A program made the position numbers and the translations under genes. Below the pieces are notes generated by a model. The model searched no databases, had not been told where the DNA came from, and was given only the letters and a program-made list of their open reading frames with translations. From Hippasteria phrygiana (lineage: Eukaryota > Echinodermata > Asteroidea > Valvatida > Goniasteridae): 64,000 bases of DNA. The stretch is taken from assembly GCA_037893225.1 (NCBI GenBank), contig JAZGUH010000328.1:1-64000 (forward strand). Reading direction: 5' to 3'. Shown here one piece after another: positions 13,501 to 28,399 of the stretch (within the stretch, counting starts at the first letter, position 1; each line of letters starts with the position of its first letter).

Positions 13501-16500
13501 TTTTCACCCAAAAATGATGAAACATAAGGCTATAGCCTTGCCATTTCGACTAATTTTGAAGTTTTTGAGTAATGTTTGCTAAGTAACGTTTTCACCCCAT
13601 TTTGCCAGATTTGACGAATTTGATTAATGTTTACCTTAGGTTTTCTCCCAAAAATGATCAAACACAAGGCTATAGCCTTGCCATTTCGACTAATTTTGAA
13701 GTTTTTGAGTAATGTTTGCTATTAACGTTTTCACCCCAAAATGATAAAACATTGCGATTTCGCCAGATTTGAGTAATGTTTGCTCAGTAACGTTTTCACC
13801 CCAAAATGATCAAACATAAGGCTATACATGTATAGCCTTGCCATTTCGACTAATTTTGAAGTTTTTGAGTAATGTTTGCTAGTAACGTTTTCACCCCAAA
13901 ATGATCAAACACAAGGCTATAGCCTTGCCATTTTGACTAATTTTGAAGTTTTTGAGTAATGTTTGCTAAGTAAGGTTTTCTCCCAAAAATGATCAAACAC
14001 AAGGCTATAGCCTTGCCACTTTGACTAATTTTGAAGTTTTTGAGTAATGTTTGCTATTAACGTTTTCACCCCAAAATGATAAAACATTGCCATTTTGCCA
14101 GATTTGAGTAATGTTTGCTCAGTAACGTTTTCACCCCAAAATGATCAAACACAAGGCTATAGCCTTGCCATTTTGACTAATTTTGAAGTTTTTGAGTAAT
14201 GTTTGCTAAGTAACGTTTTTACCCCAAAATGATCAAACATTGCCATTTCGCCAGATTTGAGTAATGTTTGCTATAAGTAAGGTTTTCACCCAAAAATGAT
14301 GAAACATAAGGCTATAGCCTTGCCATTTTGACTAATTTTGAAGTTTTTGAGTAATGTTTACTAAGTAACGTTTTCACCCCAAAATGATCAAACACAAGGC
14401 TATAGCCTGGCCATTTTTACTAATTTTGAAGTTTTTTAATAATGTTTGCTAAGTAACGTTTTCACCCCAAAATGATCAAACACAAGGCTATAGCCTTGCC
14501 ATTTTGACTAATTTTGAAGTTTTTGAGTAATGTTTGCTAAGTAACGTTTTTACCCCAAAATGATCAAACATAAGGCTATAGCCTTGCCATTTTGACTAAT
14601 TTTGAAGTTTTTGAGTAATGTTTGCTAAGTAAGGTTTTCTCCCAAAAATGATCAAACACAAGGCTATAGCCTTGCCACTTTGACTAATTTTGAAGTTTTT
14701 GAGTAATGTTTGCTATTAACGTTTTCACCCCAAAATGATAAAACATTGCCATTTCGCCAGATTTGAGTAATGTTTGCTCAGTAACGTTTTCACCCCAAAA
14801 TGATCAAACATAAGGCTATACATGTATAGCCTTGCCATTTTGACTAATTTTGAAGTTTTTGAGTAATGTTTGCTAAGTAAGGTTTTCTCCCAAAAATTAT
14901 CAAACACAAGGCTATAGCCTTGCCATTTTGACTAATTTTGAAGTTTTTTAGTAATGTTTGCTAAGTAACGTTTTCACCCCAAAATGATCAAACACAAGGC
15001 TATAGCCTTGCCATTTTGACTAATTTTGAAGTTTTTGAGTAATGTTTGCTAAGTAACGTTTGCACCCAAAAATGATGAAACATGAGGCTATAGCCTTGCC
15101 ATTTTGCCAGATTTGACGAATTTGATTAATGTTTACTAAGTAAGGTTTTCTCCCAAAAATGATGAAACATAAGGCTATAGCCTTGCCATTTTGACTAATT
15201 TTGAAGTTTTTGAGTAATGTTTGCTAAGTAACGTTTTCACCCAAAAATGATCAAACACAAGGCTATAGCCTTGCCATTTCGCCAGATTTGAGTAATGTTT
15301 GCTATAAGTAAGGTTTTCACCCAAAAATGATGAAACATAAGGCTATAGCCTTGCCATTTCGACGAATTTTGAAGTTTTTGAGTAATGTTTGCTAAGTAAC
15401 GTTTTCACCCCATTTTGCCAGATTTGACGAATTTGATTAATGTTTACCTTAGGTTTTCTCCCAAAAATGATCAAACACAAGGCTATAGCCTTGCCATTTC
15501 GACTAATTTTGAAGTTTTTGAGTAATGTTTGCTATTAACGTTTTCACCCCAAAATGATAAAACATTGCGATTTCGCCAGATTTGAGTAATGTTTGCTCAG
15601 TAACGTTTTCACCCCAAAATGATCAAACATAAGGCTATACATGTATAGCCTTGCCATTTCGACTAATTTTGAAGTTTTTGAGTAATGTTTGCTAGTAACG
15701 TTTTCACCCCAAAATGATCAAACACAAGGCTATAGCCTTGCCATTTTGACTAATTTTGAAGTTTTTGAGTAATGTTTGCTAAGTAAGGTTTTCTCCCAAA
15801 AATGATCAAACACAAGGCTATAGCCTTGCCACTTTGACTAATTTTGAAGTTTTTGAGTAATGTTTGCTATTAACGTTTTCACCCCAAAATGATAAAACAT
15901 TGCCATTTTGCCAGATTTGAGTAATGTTTGCTCAGTAACGTTTTCACCCCAAAATGATCAAACACAAGGCTATAGCCTTGCCATTTTGACTAATTTTGAA
16001 GTTTTTGAGTAATGTTTGCTAAGTAACGTTTTTACCCCAAAATGATCAAACATTGCCATTTCGCCAGATTTGAGTAATGTTTGCTATAAGTAAGGTTTTC
16101 ACCCAAAAATGATGAAACATAAGGCTATAGCCTTGCCATTTTGACTAATTTTGAAGTTTTTGAGTAATGTTTACTAAGTAACGTTTTCACCCCAAAATGA
16201 TCAAACACAAGGCTATAGCCTGGCCATTTTTACTAATTTTGAAGTTTTTTAATAATGTTTGCTAAGTAACGTTTTCACCCCAAAATGATCAAACACAAGG
16301 CTATAGCCTTGCCATTTTGACTAATTTTGAAGTTTTTGAGTAATGTTTGCTAAGTAACGTTTTTACCCCAAAATGATCAAACATAAGGCTATAGCCTTGC
16401 CATTTTGACTAATTTTGAAGTTTTTGAGTAATGTTTGCTAAGTAAGGTTTTCTCCCAAAAATGATCAAACACAAGGCTATAGCCTTGCCACTTTGACTAA

Positions 16501-19500
16501 TTTTGAAGTTTTTGAGTAATGTTTGCTATTAACGTTTTCACCCCAAAATGATAAAACATTGCCATTTCGCCAGATTTGAGTAATGTTTGCTCAGTAACGT
16601 TTTCACCCCAAAATGATCAAACATAAGGCTATACATGTATAGCCTTGCCATTTTGACTAATTTTGAAGTTTTTGAGTAATGTTTGCTAAGTAAGGTTTTC
16701 TCCCAAAAATTATCAAACACAAGGCTATAGCCTTGCCATTTTGACTAATTTTGAAGTTTTTGAGTAATGTTTGCTAAGTAACGTTTTCACCCCAAAATGA
16801 TCAAACACAAGGCTATAGCCTTGCCATTTTGACTAATTTTGAAGTTTTTGAGTAATGTTTGCTAAGTAACGTTTGCACCCAAAAATGATGAAACATGAGG
16901 CTATAGCCTTGCCATTTTGCCAGATTTGACGAATTTGATTAATGTTTACTAAGTAAGGTTTTCTCCCAAAAATGATGAAACATAAGGCTATAGCCTTGCC
17001 ATTTTGACTAATTTTGAAGTTTTTGAGTAATGTTTGCTAAGTAACGTTTTCACCCAAAAATGATCAAACACAAGGCTATAGCCTTGCCATTTCGCCAGAT
17101 TTGAGTAATGTTTGCTATAAGTAAGGTTTTCACCCAAAAATGATGAAACATAAGGCTATAGCCTTGCCATTTCGACTAATTTTGAAGTTTTTGAGTAATG
17201 TTTGCTAAGTAACGTTTTCACCCCATTTTGCCAGATTTGACGAATTTGATTAATGTTTACCTTAGGTTTTCTCCCAAAAATGATCAAACACAAGGCTATA
17301 GCCTTGCCATTTCGACTAATTTTGAAGATTTTGAGTAATGTTTGCTATTAACGTTTTCACCCCAAAATGATAAAACATTGCGATTTCGCCAGATTTGAGT
17401 AATGTTTGCTCAGTAACGTTTTCACCCCAAAATGATCAAACATAAGGCTATACATGTATAGCCTTGCCATTTCGACTAATTTTGAAGTTTTTGAGTAATG
17501 TTTGCTAGTAACGTTTTCACCCCAAAATGATCAAACACAAGGCTATAGCCTTGCCATTTTGACTAATTTTGAAGTTTTTGAGTAATGTTTGCTAAGTAAG
17601 GTTTTCTCCCAAAAATGATCAAACACAAGGCTATAGCCTTGCCACTTTGACTAATTTTGAAGTTTTTGAGTAATGTTTGCTATTAACGTTTTCACCCCAA
17701 AATGATAAAACATTGCCATTTTGCCAGATTTGAGTAATGTTTGCTCAGTAACGTTTTCACCCCAAAATGATCAAACATAAGGCTATAGCCTTGCCATTTT
17801 GACTAATTTTGAAGTTTTTGAGTAATGTTTGCTAAGTAAGGTTTTCTCCCAAAAATGATCAAACACAAGGCTATAGCCTTGCCATTTTGACTAATTTTGA
17901 AGTTTTTGAGTAATGTTTGCTAAGTAACGTTTTCACCCCAAAATGATCAAACACAAGGCTATAGCCTTGCCATTTTGACTAATTTTGAAGTTTTTGAGTA
18001 ATGTTTGCTAAGTAACGTTTTCACCCAAAAATGATGAAACATGAGGCTATAGCCTTGCCATTTTGCCAGATTTGACGAATTTGATTAATGTTTACTAAGT
18101 AAGGTTTTCTCCCAAAAATGATGAAACATAAGGCTATAGCCTTGCCATTTTGACTAATTTTGAAGTTTTTGAGTAATGTTTGCTAAGTAACGTTTTCACC
18201 CAAAAATGATCAAACACAAGGCTATAGCCTTGCCATTTCGCCAGATTTGAGTAATGTTTGCTATAAGTAAGGTTTTCACCCAAAAATGATGAAACATAAG
18301 GCTATAGCCTTGCCATTTCGACTAATTTTGAAGTTTTTGAGTAATGTTTGCTAAGTAACGTTTTCACCCCATTTTGCCAGATTTGACGAATTTGATTAAT
18401 GTTTACCTTAGGTTTTCTCCCAAAAATGATCAAACACAAGGCTATAGCCTTGCCATTTCGACTAATTTTGAAGTTTTTGAGTAATGTTTGCTATTAACGT
18501 TTTCACCCCAAAATGATAAAACATTGCGATTTCGCCAGATTTGAGTAATGTTTGCTCAGTAACGTTTTCACCCCAAAATGATCAAACATAAGGCTATACA
18601 TGTATAGCCTTGCCATTTCGACTAATTTTGAAGTTTTTGAGTAATGTTTGCTAGTAACGTTTTCACCCCAAAATGATCAAACACAAGGCTATAGCCTTGC
18701 CATTTTGACTAATTTTGAAGTTTTTGAGTAATGTTTGCTAAGTAAGGTTTTCTCCCAAAAATGATCAAACACAAGGCTATAGCCTTGCCACTTTGACTAA
18801 TTTTGAAGTTTTTGAGTAATGTTTGCTATTAACGTTTTCACCCCAAAATGATAAAACATTGCCATTTTGCCAGATTTGAGTAATGTTTGCTCAGTAACGT
18901 TTTCACCCCAAAATGATCAAACACAAGGCTATAGCCTTGCCATTTTGACTAATTTTGAAGTTTTTGAGTAATGTTTGCTAAGTAACGTTTTTACCCCAAA
19001 ATGATCAAACATTGCCATTTCGCCAGATTTGAGTAATGTTTGCTATAAGTAAGGTTTTCACCCAAAAATGATGAAACATAAGGCTATAGCCTTGCCATTT
19101 TGACTAATTTTGAAGTTTTTGAGTAATGTTTACTAAGTAACGTTTTCACCCCAAAATGATCAAACACAAGGCTATAGCCTGGCCATTTTTACTAATTTTG
19201 AAGTTTTTTAATAATGTTTGCTAAGTAACGTTTTCACCCCAAAATGATCAAACACAAGGCTATAGCCTTGCCATTTTGACTAATTTTGAAGTTTTTGAGT
19301 AATGTTTGCTAAGTAACGTTTTTACCCCAAAATGATCAAACATAAGGCTATAGCCTTGCCATTTTGACTAATTTTGAAGTTTTTGAGTAATGTTTGCTAA
19401 GTAAGGTTTTCTCCCAAAAATGATCAAACACAAGGCTATAGCCTTGCCACTTTGACTAATTTTGAAGTTTTTGAGTAATGTTTGCTATTAACGTTTTCAC

Positions 19501-22500
19501 CCCAAAATGATAAAACATTGCCATTTCGCCAGATTTGAGTAATGTTTGCTCAGTAACGTTTTCACCCCAAAATGATCAAACATAAGGCTATACATGTATA
19601 GCCTTGCCATTTTGACTAATTTTGAAGTTTTTGAGTAATGTTTGCTAAGTAAGGTTTTCTCCCAAAAATTATCAAACACAAGGCTATAGCCTTGCCATTT
19701 TGACTAATTTTGAAGTTTTTTAGTAATGTTTGCTAAGTAACGTTTTCACCCCAAAATGATCAAACACAAGGCTATAGCCTTGCCATTTTGACTAATTTTG
19801 AAGTTTTTGAGTAATGTTTGCTAAGTAACGTTTGCACCCAAAAATGATGAAACATGAGGCTATAGCCTTGCCATTTTGCCAGATTTGACGAATTTGATTA
19901 ATGTTTACTAAGTAAGGTTTTCTCCCAAAAATGATGAAACATAAGGCTATAGCCTTGCCATTTTGACTAATTTTGAAGTTTTTGAGTAATGTTTGCTAAG
20001 TAACGTTTTCACCCAAAAATGATCAAACACAAGGCTATAGCCTTGCCATTTCGCCAGATTTGAGTAATGTTTGCTATAAGTAAGGTTTTCACCCAAAAAT
20101 GATGAAACATAAGGCTATAGCCTTGCCATTTCGACGAATTTTGAAGTTTTTGAGTAATGTTTGCTAAGTAACGTTTTCACCCCATTTTGCCAGATTTGAC
20201 GAATTTGATTAATGTTTACCTTAGGTTTTCTCCCAAAAATGATCAAACACAAGGCTATAGCCTTGCCATTTCGACTAATTTTGAAGTTTTTGAGTAATGT
20301 TTGCTATTAACGTTTTCACCCCAAAATGATAAAACATTGCGATTTCGCCAGATTTGAGTAATGTTTGCTCAGTAACGTTTTCACCCCAAAATGATCAAAC
20401 ATAAGGCTATACATGTATAGCCTTGCCATTTCGACTAATTTTGAAGTTTTTGAGTAATGTTTGCTAGTAACGTTTTCACCCCAAAATGATCAAACACAAG
20501 GCTATAGCCTTGCCATTTTGACTAATTTTGAAGTTTTTGAGTAATGTTTGCTAAGTAAGGTTTTCTCCCAAAAATGATCAAACACAAGGCTATAGCCTTG
20601 CCACTTTGACTAATTTTGAAGTTTTTGAGTAATGTTTGCTATTAACGTTTTCACCCCAAAATGATAAAACATTGCCATTTTGCCAGATTTGAGTAATGTT
20701 TGCTCAGTAACGTTTTCACCCCAAAATGATCAAACACAAGGCTATAGCCTTGCCATTTTGACTAATTTTGAAGTTTTTGAGTAATGTTTGCTAAGTAACG
20801 TTTTTACCCCAAAATGATCAAACATTGCCATTTCGCCAGATTTGAGTAATGTTTGCTATAAGTAAGGTTTTCACCCAAAAATGATGAAACATAAGGCTAT
20901 AGCCTTGCCATTTTGACTAATTTTGAAGTTTTTGAGTAATGTTTACTAAGTAACGTTTTCACCCCAAAATGATCAAACACAAGGCTATAGCCTGGCCATT
21001 TTTACTAATTTTGAAGTTTTTTAATAATGTTTGCTAAGTAACGTTTTCACCCCAAAATGATCAAACACAAGGCTATAGCCTTGCCATTTTGACTAATTTT
21101 GAAGTTTTTGAGTAATGTTTGCTAAGTAACGTTTTTACCCCAAAATGATCAAACATAAGGCTATAGCCTTGCCATTTTGACTAATTTTGAAGTTTTTGAG
21201 TAATGTTTGCTAAGTAAGGTTTTCTCCCAAAAATGATCAAACACAAGGCTATAGCCTTGCCACTTTGACTAATTTTGAAGTTTTTGAGTAATGTTTGCTA
21301 TTAACGTTTTCACCCCAAAATGATAAAACATTGCCATTTCGCCAGATTTGAGTAATGTTTGCTCAGTAACGTTTTCACCCCAAAATGATCAAACATAAGG
21401 CTATACATGTATAGCCTTGCCATTTTGACTAATTTTGAAGTTTTTGAGTAATGTTTGCTAAGTAAGGTTTTCTCCCAAAAATTATCAAACACAAGGCTAT
21501 AGCCTTGCCATTTTGACTAATTTTGAAGTTTTTTAGTAATGTTTGCTAAGTAACGTTTTCACCCCAAAATGATCAAACACAAGGCTATAGCCTTGCCATT
21601 TTGACTAATTTTGAAGTTTTTGAGTAATGTTTGCTAAGTAACGTTTGCACCCAAAAATGATGAAACATGAGGCTATAGCCTTGCCATTTTGCCAGATTTG
21701 ACGAATTTGATTAATGTTTACTAAGTAAGGTTTTCTCCCAAAAATGATGAAACATAAGGCTATAGCCTTGCCATTTTGACTAATTTTGAAGTTTTTGAGT
21801 AATGTTTGCTAAGTAACGTTTTCACCCAAAAATGATCAAACACAAGGCTATAGCCTTGCCATTTCGCCAGATTTGAGTAATGTTTGCTATAAGTAAGGTT
21901 TTCACCCAAAAATGATGAAACATAAGGCTATAGCCTTGCCATTTCGACTAATTTTGAAGTTTTTGAGTAATGTTTGCTAAGTAACGTTTTCACCCCATTT
22001 TGCCAGATTTGACGAATTTGATTAATGTTTACCTTAGGTTTTCTCCCAAAAATGATCAAACACAAGGCTATAGCCTTGCCATTTCGACTAATTTTGAAGA
22101 TTTTGAGTAATGTTTGCTATTAACGTTTTCACCCCAAAATGATAAAACATTGCGATTTCGCCAGATTTGAGTAATGTTTGCTCAGTAACGTTTTCACCCC
22201 AAAATGATCAAACATAAGGCTATACATGTATAGCCTTGCCATTTCGACTAATTTTGAAGTTTTTGAGTAATGTTTGCTAGTAACGTTTTCACCCCAAAAT
22301 GATCAAACACAAGGCTATAGCCTTGCCATTTTGACTAATTTTGAAGTTTTTGAGTAATGTTTGCTAAGTAAGGTTTTCTCCCAAAAATGATCAAACACAA
22401 GGCTATAGCCTTGCCACTTTGACTAATTTTGAAGTTTTTGAGTAATGTTTGCTATTAACGTTTTCACCCCAAAATGATAAAACATTGCCATTTTGCCAGA

Positions 22501-25500
22501 TTTGAGTAATGTTTGCTCAGTAACGTTTTCACCCCAAAATGATCAAACATAAGGCTATACATGTATAGCCTTGCCATTTCGACTAATTTTGAAGTTTTTG
22601 AGTAATGTTTGCTAAGTAAGGTTTTCTCCCAAAAATGATCAAACACAAGGCTATAGCCTTGCCATTTTGACTAATTTTGAAGTTTTTGAGTAATGTTTGC
22701 TAAGTAACGTTTTCACCCCAAAATGATCAAACACAAGGCTATAGCCTTGCCATTTTGACTAATTTTGAAGTTTTTGAGTAATGTTTGCTAAGTAACGTTT
22801 TCACCCAAAAATGATGAAACATGAGGCTATAGCCTTGCCATTTTGCCAGATTTGACGAATTTGATTAATGTTTACTAAGTAAGGTTTTCTCCCAAAAATG
22901 ATGAAACATAAGGCTATAGCCTTGCCATTTTGACTAATTTTGAAGTTTTTGAGTAATGTTTGCTAAGTAACGTTTTCACCCAAAAATGATCAAACACAAG
23001 GCTATAGCCTTGCCATTTCGCCAGATTTGAGTAATGTTTGCTATAAGTAAGGTTTTCACCCAAAAATGATGAAACATAAGGCTATAGCCTTGCCATTTCG
23101 ACTAATTTTGAAGTTTTTGAGTAATGTTTGCTAAGTAACGTTTTCACCCCATTTTGCCAGATTTGACGAATTTGATTAATGTTTACCTTAGGTTTTCTCC
23201 CAAAAATGATCAAACACAAGGCTATAGCCTTGCCATTTCGACTAATTTTGAAGTTTTTGAGTAATGTTTGCTATTAACGTTTTCACCCCAAAATGATAAA
23301 ACATTGCGATTTCGCCAGATTTGAGTAATGTTTGCTCAGTAACGTTTTCACCCCAAAATGATCAAACATAAGGCTATACATGTATAGCCTTGCCATTTCG
23401 ACTAATTTTGAAGTTTTTGAGTAATGTTTGCTAGTAACGTTTTCACCCCAAAATGATCAAACACAAGGCTATAGCCTTGCCATTTTGACTAATTTTGAAG
23501 TTTTTGAGTAATGTTTGCTAAGTAAGGTTTTCTCCCAAAAATGATCAAACACAAGGCTATAGCCTTGCCACTTTGACTAATTTTGAAGTTTTTGAGTAAT
23601 GTTTGCTATTAACGTTTTCACCCCAAAATGATAAAACATTGCCATTTTGCCAGATTTGAGTAATGTTTGCTCAGTAACGTTTTCACCCCAAAATGATCAA
23701 ACATAAGGCTATAGCCTTGCCATTTTGACTAATTTTGAAGTTTTTGAGTAATGTTTGCTAAGTAAGGTTTTCTCCCAAAAATGATCAAACACAAGGCTAT
23801 AGCCTTGCCATTTTGACTAATTTTGAAGTTTTTGAGTAATGTTTGCTAAGTAACGTTTTCACCCCAAAATGATCAAACACAAGGCTATAGCCTTGCCATT
23901 TTGACTAATTTTGAAGTTTTTGAGTAATGTTTGCTAAGTAACGTTTTCACCCAAAAATGATGAAACATGAGGCTATAGCCTTGCCATTTTGCCAGATTTG
24001 ACGAATTTGATTAATGTTTACTAAGTAAGGTTTTCTCCCAAAAATGATGAAACATAAGGCTATAGCCTTGCCATTTTGACTAATTTTGAAGTTTTTGAGT
24101 AATGTTTGCTAAGTAACGTTTTCACCCAAAAATGATCAAACACAAGGCTATAGCCTTGCCATTTCGCCAGATTTGAGTAATGTTTGCTATAAGTAAGGTT
24201 TTCACCCAAAAATGATGAAACATAAGGCTATAGCCTTGCCATTTCGACTAATTTTGAAGTTTTTGAGTAATGTTTGCTAAGTAACGTTTTCACCCCATTT
24301 TGCCAGATTTGACGAATTTGATTAATGTTTACCTTAGGTTTTCTCCCAAAAATGATCAAACACAAGGCTATAGCCTTGCCATTTCGACTAATTTTGAAGT
24401 TTTTGAGTAATGTTTGCTATTAACGTTTTCACCCCAAAATGATAAAACATTGCGATTTCGCCAGATTTGAGTAATGTTTGCTCAGTAACGTTTTCACCCC
24501 AAAATGATCAAACATAAGGCTATACATGTATAGCCTTGCCATTTCGACTAATTTTGAAGTTTTTGAGTAATGTTTGCTAGTAACGTTTTCACCCCAAAAT
24601 GATCAAACACAAGGCTATAGCCTTGCCATTTTGACTAATTTTGAAGTTTTTGAGTAATGTTTGCTAAGTAAGGTTTTCTCCCAAAAATGATCAAACACAA
24701 GGCTATAGCCTTGCCACTTTGACTAATTTTGAAGTTTTTGAGTAATGTTTGCTATTAACGTTTTCACCCCAAAATGATAAAACATTGCCATTTTGCCAGA
24801 TTTGAGTAATGTTTGCTCAGTAACGTTTTCACCCCAAAATGATCAAACACAAGGCTATAGCCTTGCCATTTTGACTAATTTTGAAGTTTTTGAGTAATGT
24901 TTGCTAAGTAACGTTTTTACCCCAAAATGATCAAACATTGCCATTTCGCCAGATTTGAGTAATGTTTGCTATAAGTAAGGTTTTCACCCAAAAATGATGA
25001 AACATAAGGCTATAGCCTTGCCATTTTGACTAATTTTGAAGTTTTTGAGTAATGTTTACTAAGTAACGTTTTCACCCCAAAATGATCAAACACAAGGCTA
25101 TAGCCTGGCCATTTTTACTAATTTTGAAGTTTTTTAATAATGTTTGCTAAGTAACGTTTTCACCCCAAAATGATCAAACACAAGGCTATAGCCTTGCCAT
25201 TTTGACTAATTTTGAAGTTTTTGAGTAATGTTTGCTAAGTAACGTTTTTACCCCAAAATGATCAAACATAAGGCTATAGCCTTGCCATTTTGACTAATTT
25301 TGAAGTTTTTGAGTAATGTTTGCTAAGTAAGGTTTTCTCCCAAAAATGATCAAACACAAGGCTATAGCCTTGCCACTTTGACTAATTTTGAAGTTTTGGA
25401 GTAATGTTTGCTATTAACGTTTTCACCCCAAAATGATAAAACATTGCCATTTCGCCAGATTTGAGTAATGTTTGCTCAGTAACGTTTTCACCCCAAAATG

Positions 25501-28342
25501 ATCAAACATAAGGCTATACATGTATAGCCTTGCCATTTTGACTAATTTTGAAGTTTTTGAGTAATGTTTGCTAAGTAAGGTTTTCTCCCAAAAATTATCA
25601 AACACAAGGCTATAGCCTTGCCATTTTGACTAATTTTGAAGTTTTTTAGTAATGTTTGCTAAGTAACGTTTTCACCCCAAAATGATCAAACACAAGGCTA
25701 TAGCCTTGCCATTTTGACTAATTTTGAAGTTTTTGAGTAATGTTTGCTAAGTAACGTTTGCACCCAAAAATGATGAAACATGAGGCTATAGCCTTGCCAT
25801 TTTGCCAGATTTGACGAATTTGATTAATGTTTACTAAGTAAGGTTTTCTCCCAAAAATGATGAAACATAAGGCTATAGCCTTGCCATTTTGACTAATTTT
25901 GAAGTTTTTGAGTAATGTTTGCTAAGTAACGTTTTCACCCAAAAATGATCAAACACAAGGCTATAGCCTTGCCATTTCGCCAGATTTGAGTAATGTTTGC
26001 TATAAGTAAGGTTTTCACCCAAAAATGATGAAACATAAGGCTATAGCCTTGCCATTTCGACTAATTTTGAAGTTTTTGAGTAATGTTTGCTAAGTAACGT
26101 TTTCACCCCATTTTGCCAGATTTGACGAATTTGATTAATGTTTACCTTAGGTTTTCTCCCAAAAATGATCAAACACAAGGCTATAGCCTTGCCATTTCGA
26201 CTAATTTTGAAGATTTTGAGTAATGTTTGCTATTAACGTTTTCACCCCAAAATGATAAAACATTGCGATTTCGCCAGATTTGAGTAATGTTTGCTCAGTA
26301 ACGTTTTCACCCCAAAATGATCAAACATAAGGCTATACATGTATAGCCTTGCCATTTCGACTAATTTTGAAGTTTTTGAGTAATGTTTGCTAGTAACGTT
26401 TTCACCCCAAAATGATCAAACACAAGGCTATAGCCTTGCCATTTTGACTAATTTTGAAGTTTTTGAGTAATGTTTGCTAAGTAAGGTTTTCTCCCAAAAA
26501 TGATCAAACACAAGGCTATAGCCTTGCCACTTTGACTAATTTTGAAGTTTTTGAGTAATGTTTGCTATTAACGTTTTCACCCCAAAATGATAAAACATTG
26601 CCATTTTGCCAGATTTGAGTAATGTTTGCTCAGTAACGTTTTCACCCCAAAATGATCAAACATAAGGCTATACATGTATAGCCTTGCCATTTCGACTAAT
26701 TTTGAAGTTTTTGAGTAATGTTTGCTAAGTAAGGTTTTCTCCCAAAAATGATCAAACACAAGGCTATAGCCTTGCCATTTTGACTAATTTTGAAGTTTTT
26801 GAGTAATGTTTGCTAAGTAACGTTTTCACCCCAAAATGATCAAACACAAGGCTATAGCCTTGCCATTTTGACTAATTTTGAAGTTTTTGAGTAATGTTTG
26901 CTAAGTAACGTTTTCACCCCAAAATGATCAAACACAAGGCTATAGCCTTGCCATTTTGACTAATTTTGAAGTTTTTTAGTAATGTTTGCTAAGTAACGTT
27001 TTTACCCCAAAATGATCAAACATTGCCATTTCGCCAGATTTGAGTAATGTTTGCTATAAGTAAGGTTTTCACCCAAAAATGATGAAACATAAGGCTATAG
27101 CCTTGCCATTTTGACTAATTTTGAAGTTTTTGAGTAATGTTTACTAAGTAACGTTTTCACCCCAAAATGATCAAACACAAGGCTATAGCCTGGCCATTTT
27201 TACTAAATTTGGAGTTTTTGAGTAATGTTTGCTAAGTAACGTTTTTACCCCAAAATGATCAAACATAAGGCTATAGCCTTGCCATTTTGACTAATTTTGA
27301 AGTTTTTGAGTAATGTTTGCTAAGTAAGGTTTTCTCCCAAAAATGATCAAACACAAGGCTATAGCCTTGCCACTTTGACTAATTTTGAAGTTTTTGAGTA
27401 ATGTTTGCTATTAACGTTTTCACCCCAAAATGATAAAACATTGCCATTTCGCCAGATTTGAGTAATGTTTGCTCAGTAACGTTTTCACCCCAAAATGATC
27501 AAACATAAGGCTATACATGTATAGCCTTGCCATTTTGACTAATTTTGAAGTTTTTGAGTAATGTTTGCTAAGTAAGGTTTTCTCCCAAAAATGATCAAAC
27601 ACAAGGCTATAGCCTTGCCATTTTGACTAATTTTGAAGTTTTTTAGTAATGTTTGCTAAGTAACGTTTTCACCCCAAAATGATCAAACACAAGGCTATAG
27701 CCTTGCCATTTTGACTAATTTTGAAGTTTTTGAGTAATGTTTGCTAAGTAACGTTTTCACCCCAAAATGATCAAACACAAGGCTATAGCCTTGCCATTTT
27801 GACTAATTTTGAAGTTTTTGAGTAATGTTTGCTAAGTAACGTTTGCACCCAAAAATGATGAAACATGAGGCTATAGCCTTGCCATTTTGCCAGATTTGAC
27901 GAATTTGATTAATGTTTACTAAGTAAGGTTTTCTCCCAAAAATGATGAAACATAAGGCTATAGCCTTGCCATTTTGACTAATTTTGAAGTTTTTGAGTAA
28001 TGTTTGCTAAGTAACGTTTTCACCCAAAAATGATCAAACACAAGGCTATAGCCTTGCCATTTCGCCAGATTTGAGTAATGTTTGCTATAAGTAAGGTTTT
28101 CACCCAAAAATGATGAAACATAAGGCTATAGCCTTGCCATTTCGACTAATTTTGAAGTTTTTGAGTAATGTTTGCTAAGTAACGTTTTCACCCCATTTTG
28201 CCAGATTTGACGAATTTGATTAATGTTTACCTTAGGTTTTCTCCCAAAAATGATCAAACACAAGGCTATAGCCTTGCCATTTCGACTAATTTTGAAGTTT
28301 TTGAGTAATGTTTGCTATTAACGTTTTCACCCCAAAATGATA
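1591..28342. repeat. Long higher-order repeat domain (1146/1154 and 1725/1813 bp units)
   Basis: The string AAAACATTGCG marks one monomer in each higher-order unit. I located it at 1591, 2737, 4462, 5616, 6762, 8575, 10300, 11446, 12600, 13746, 15559, 17372, 18518, 20331, 22144, 23298, 24444, 26257 and 28342. The intervals are 1146, 1154, 1725 or 1813 bp, except the last (2085). The differences are one 88-bp monomer (1813 minus 1725) or one 8-bp dyad expansion (1154 minus 1146). From 1591 to 8575 and from 8575 to 15559 the five intervals sum to exactly 6984 bp both times. Confidence 0.93.
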
Positions 28343-28399
28343 AAACATTGCGATTTCGCCAGATTTGAGTAATGTTTGCTCAGTAACGTTTTCACCCCA

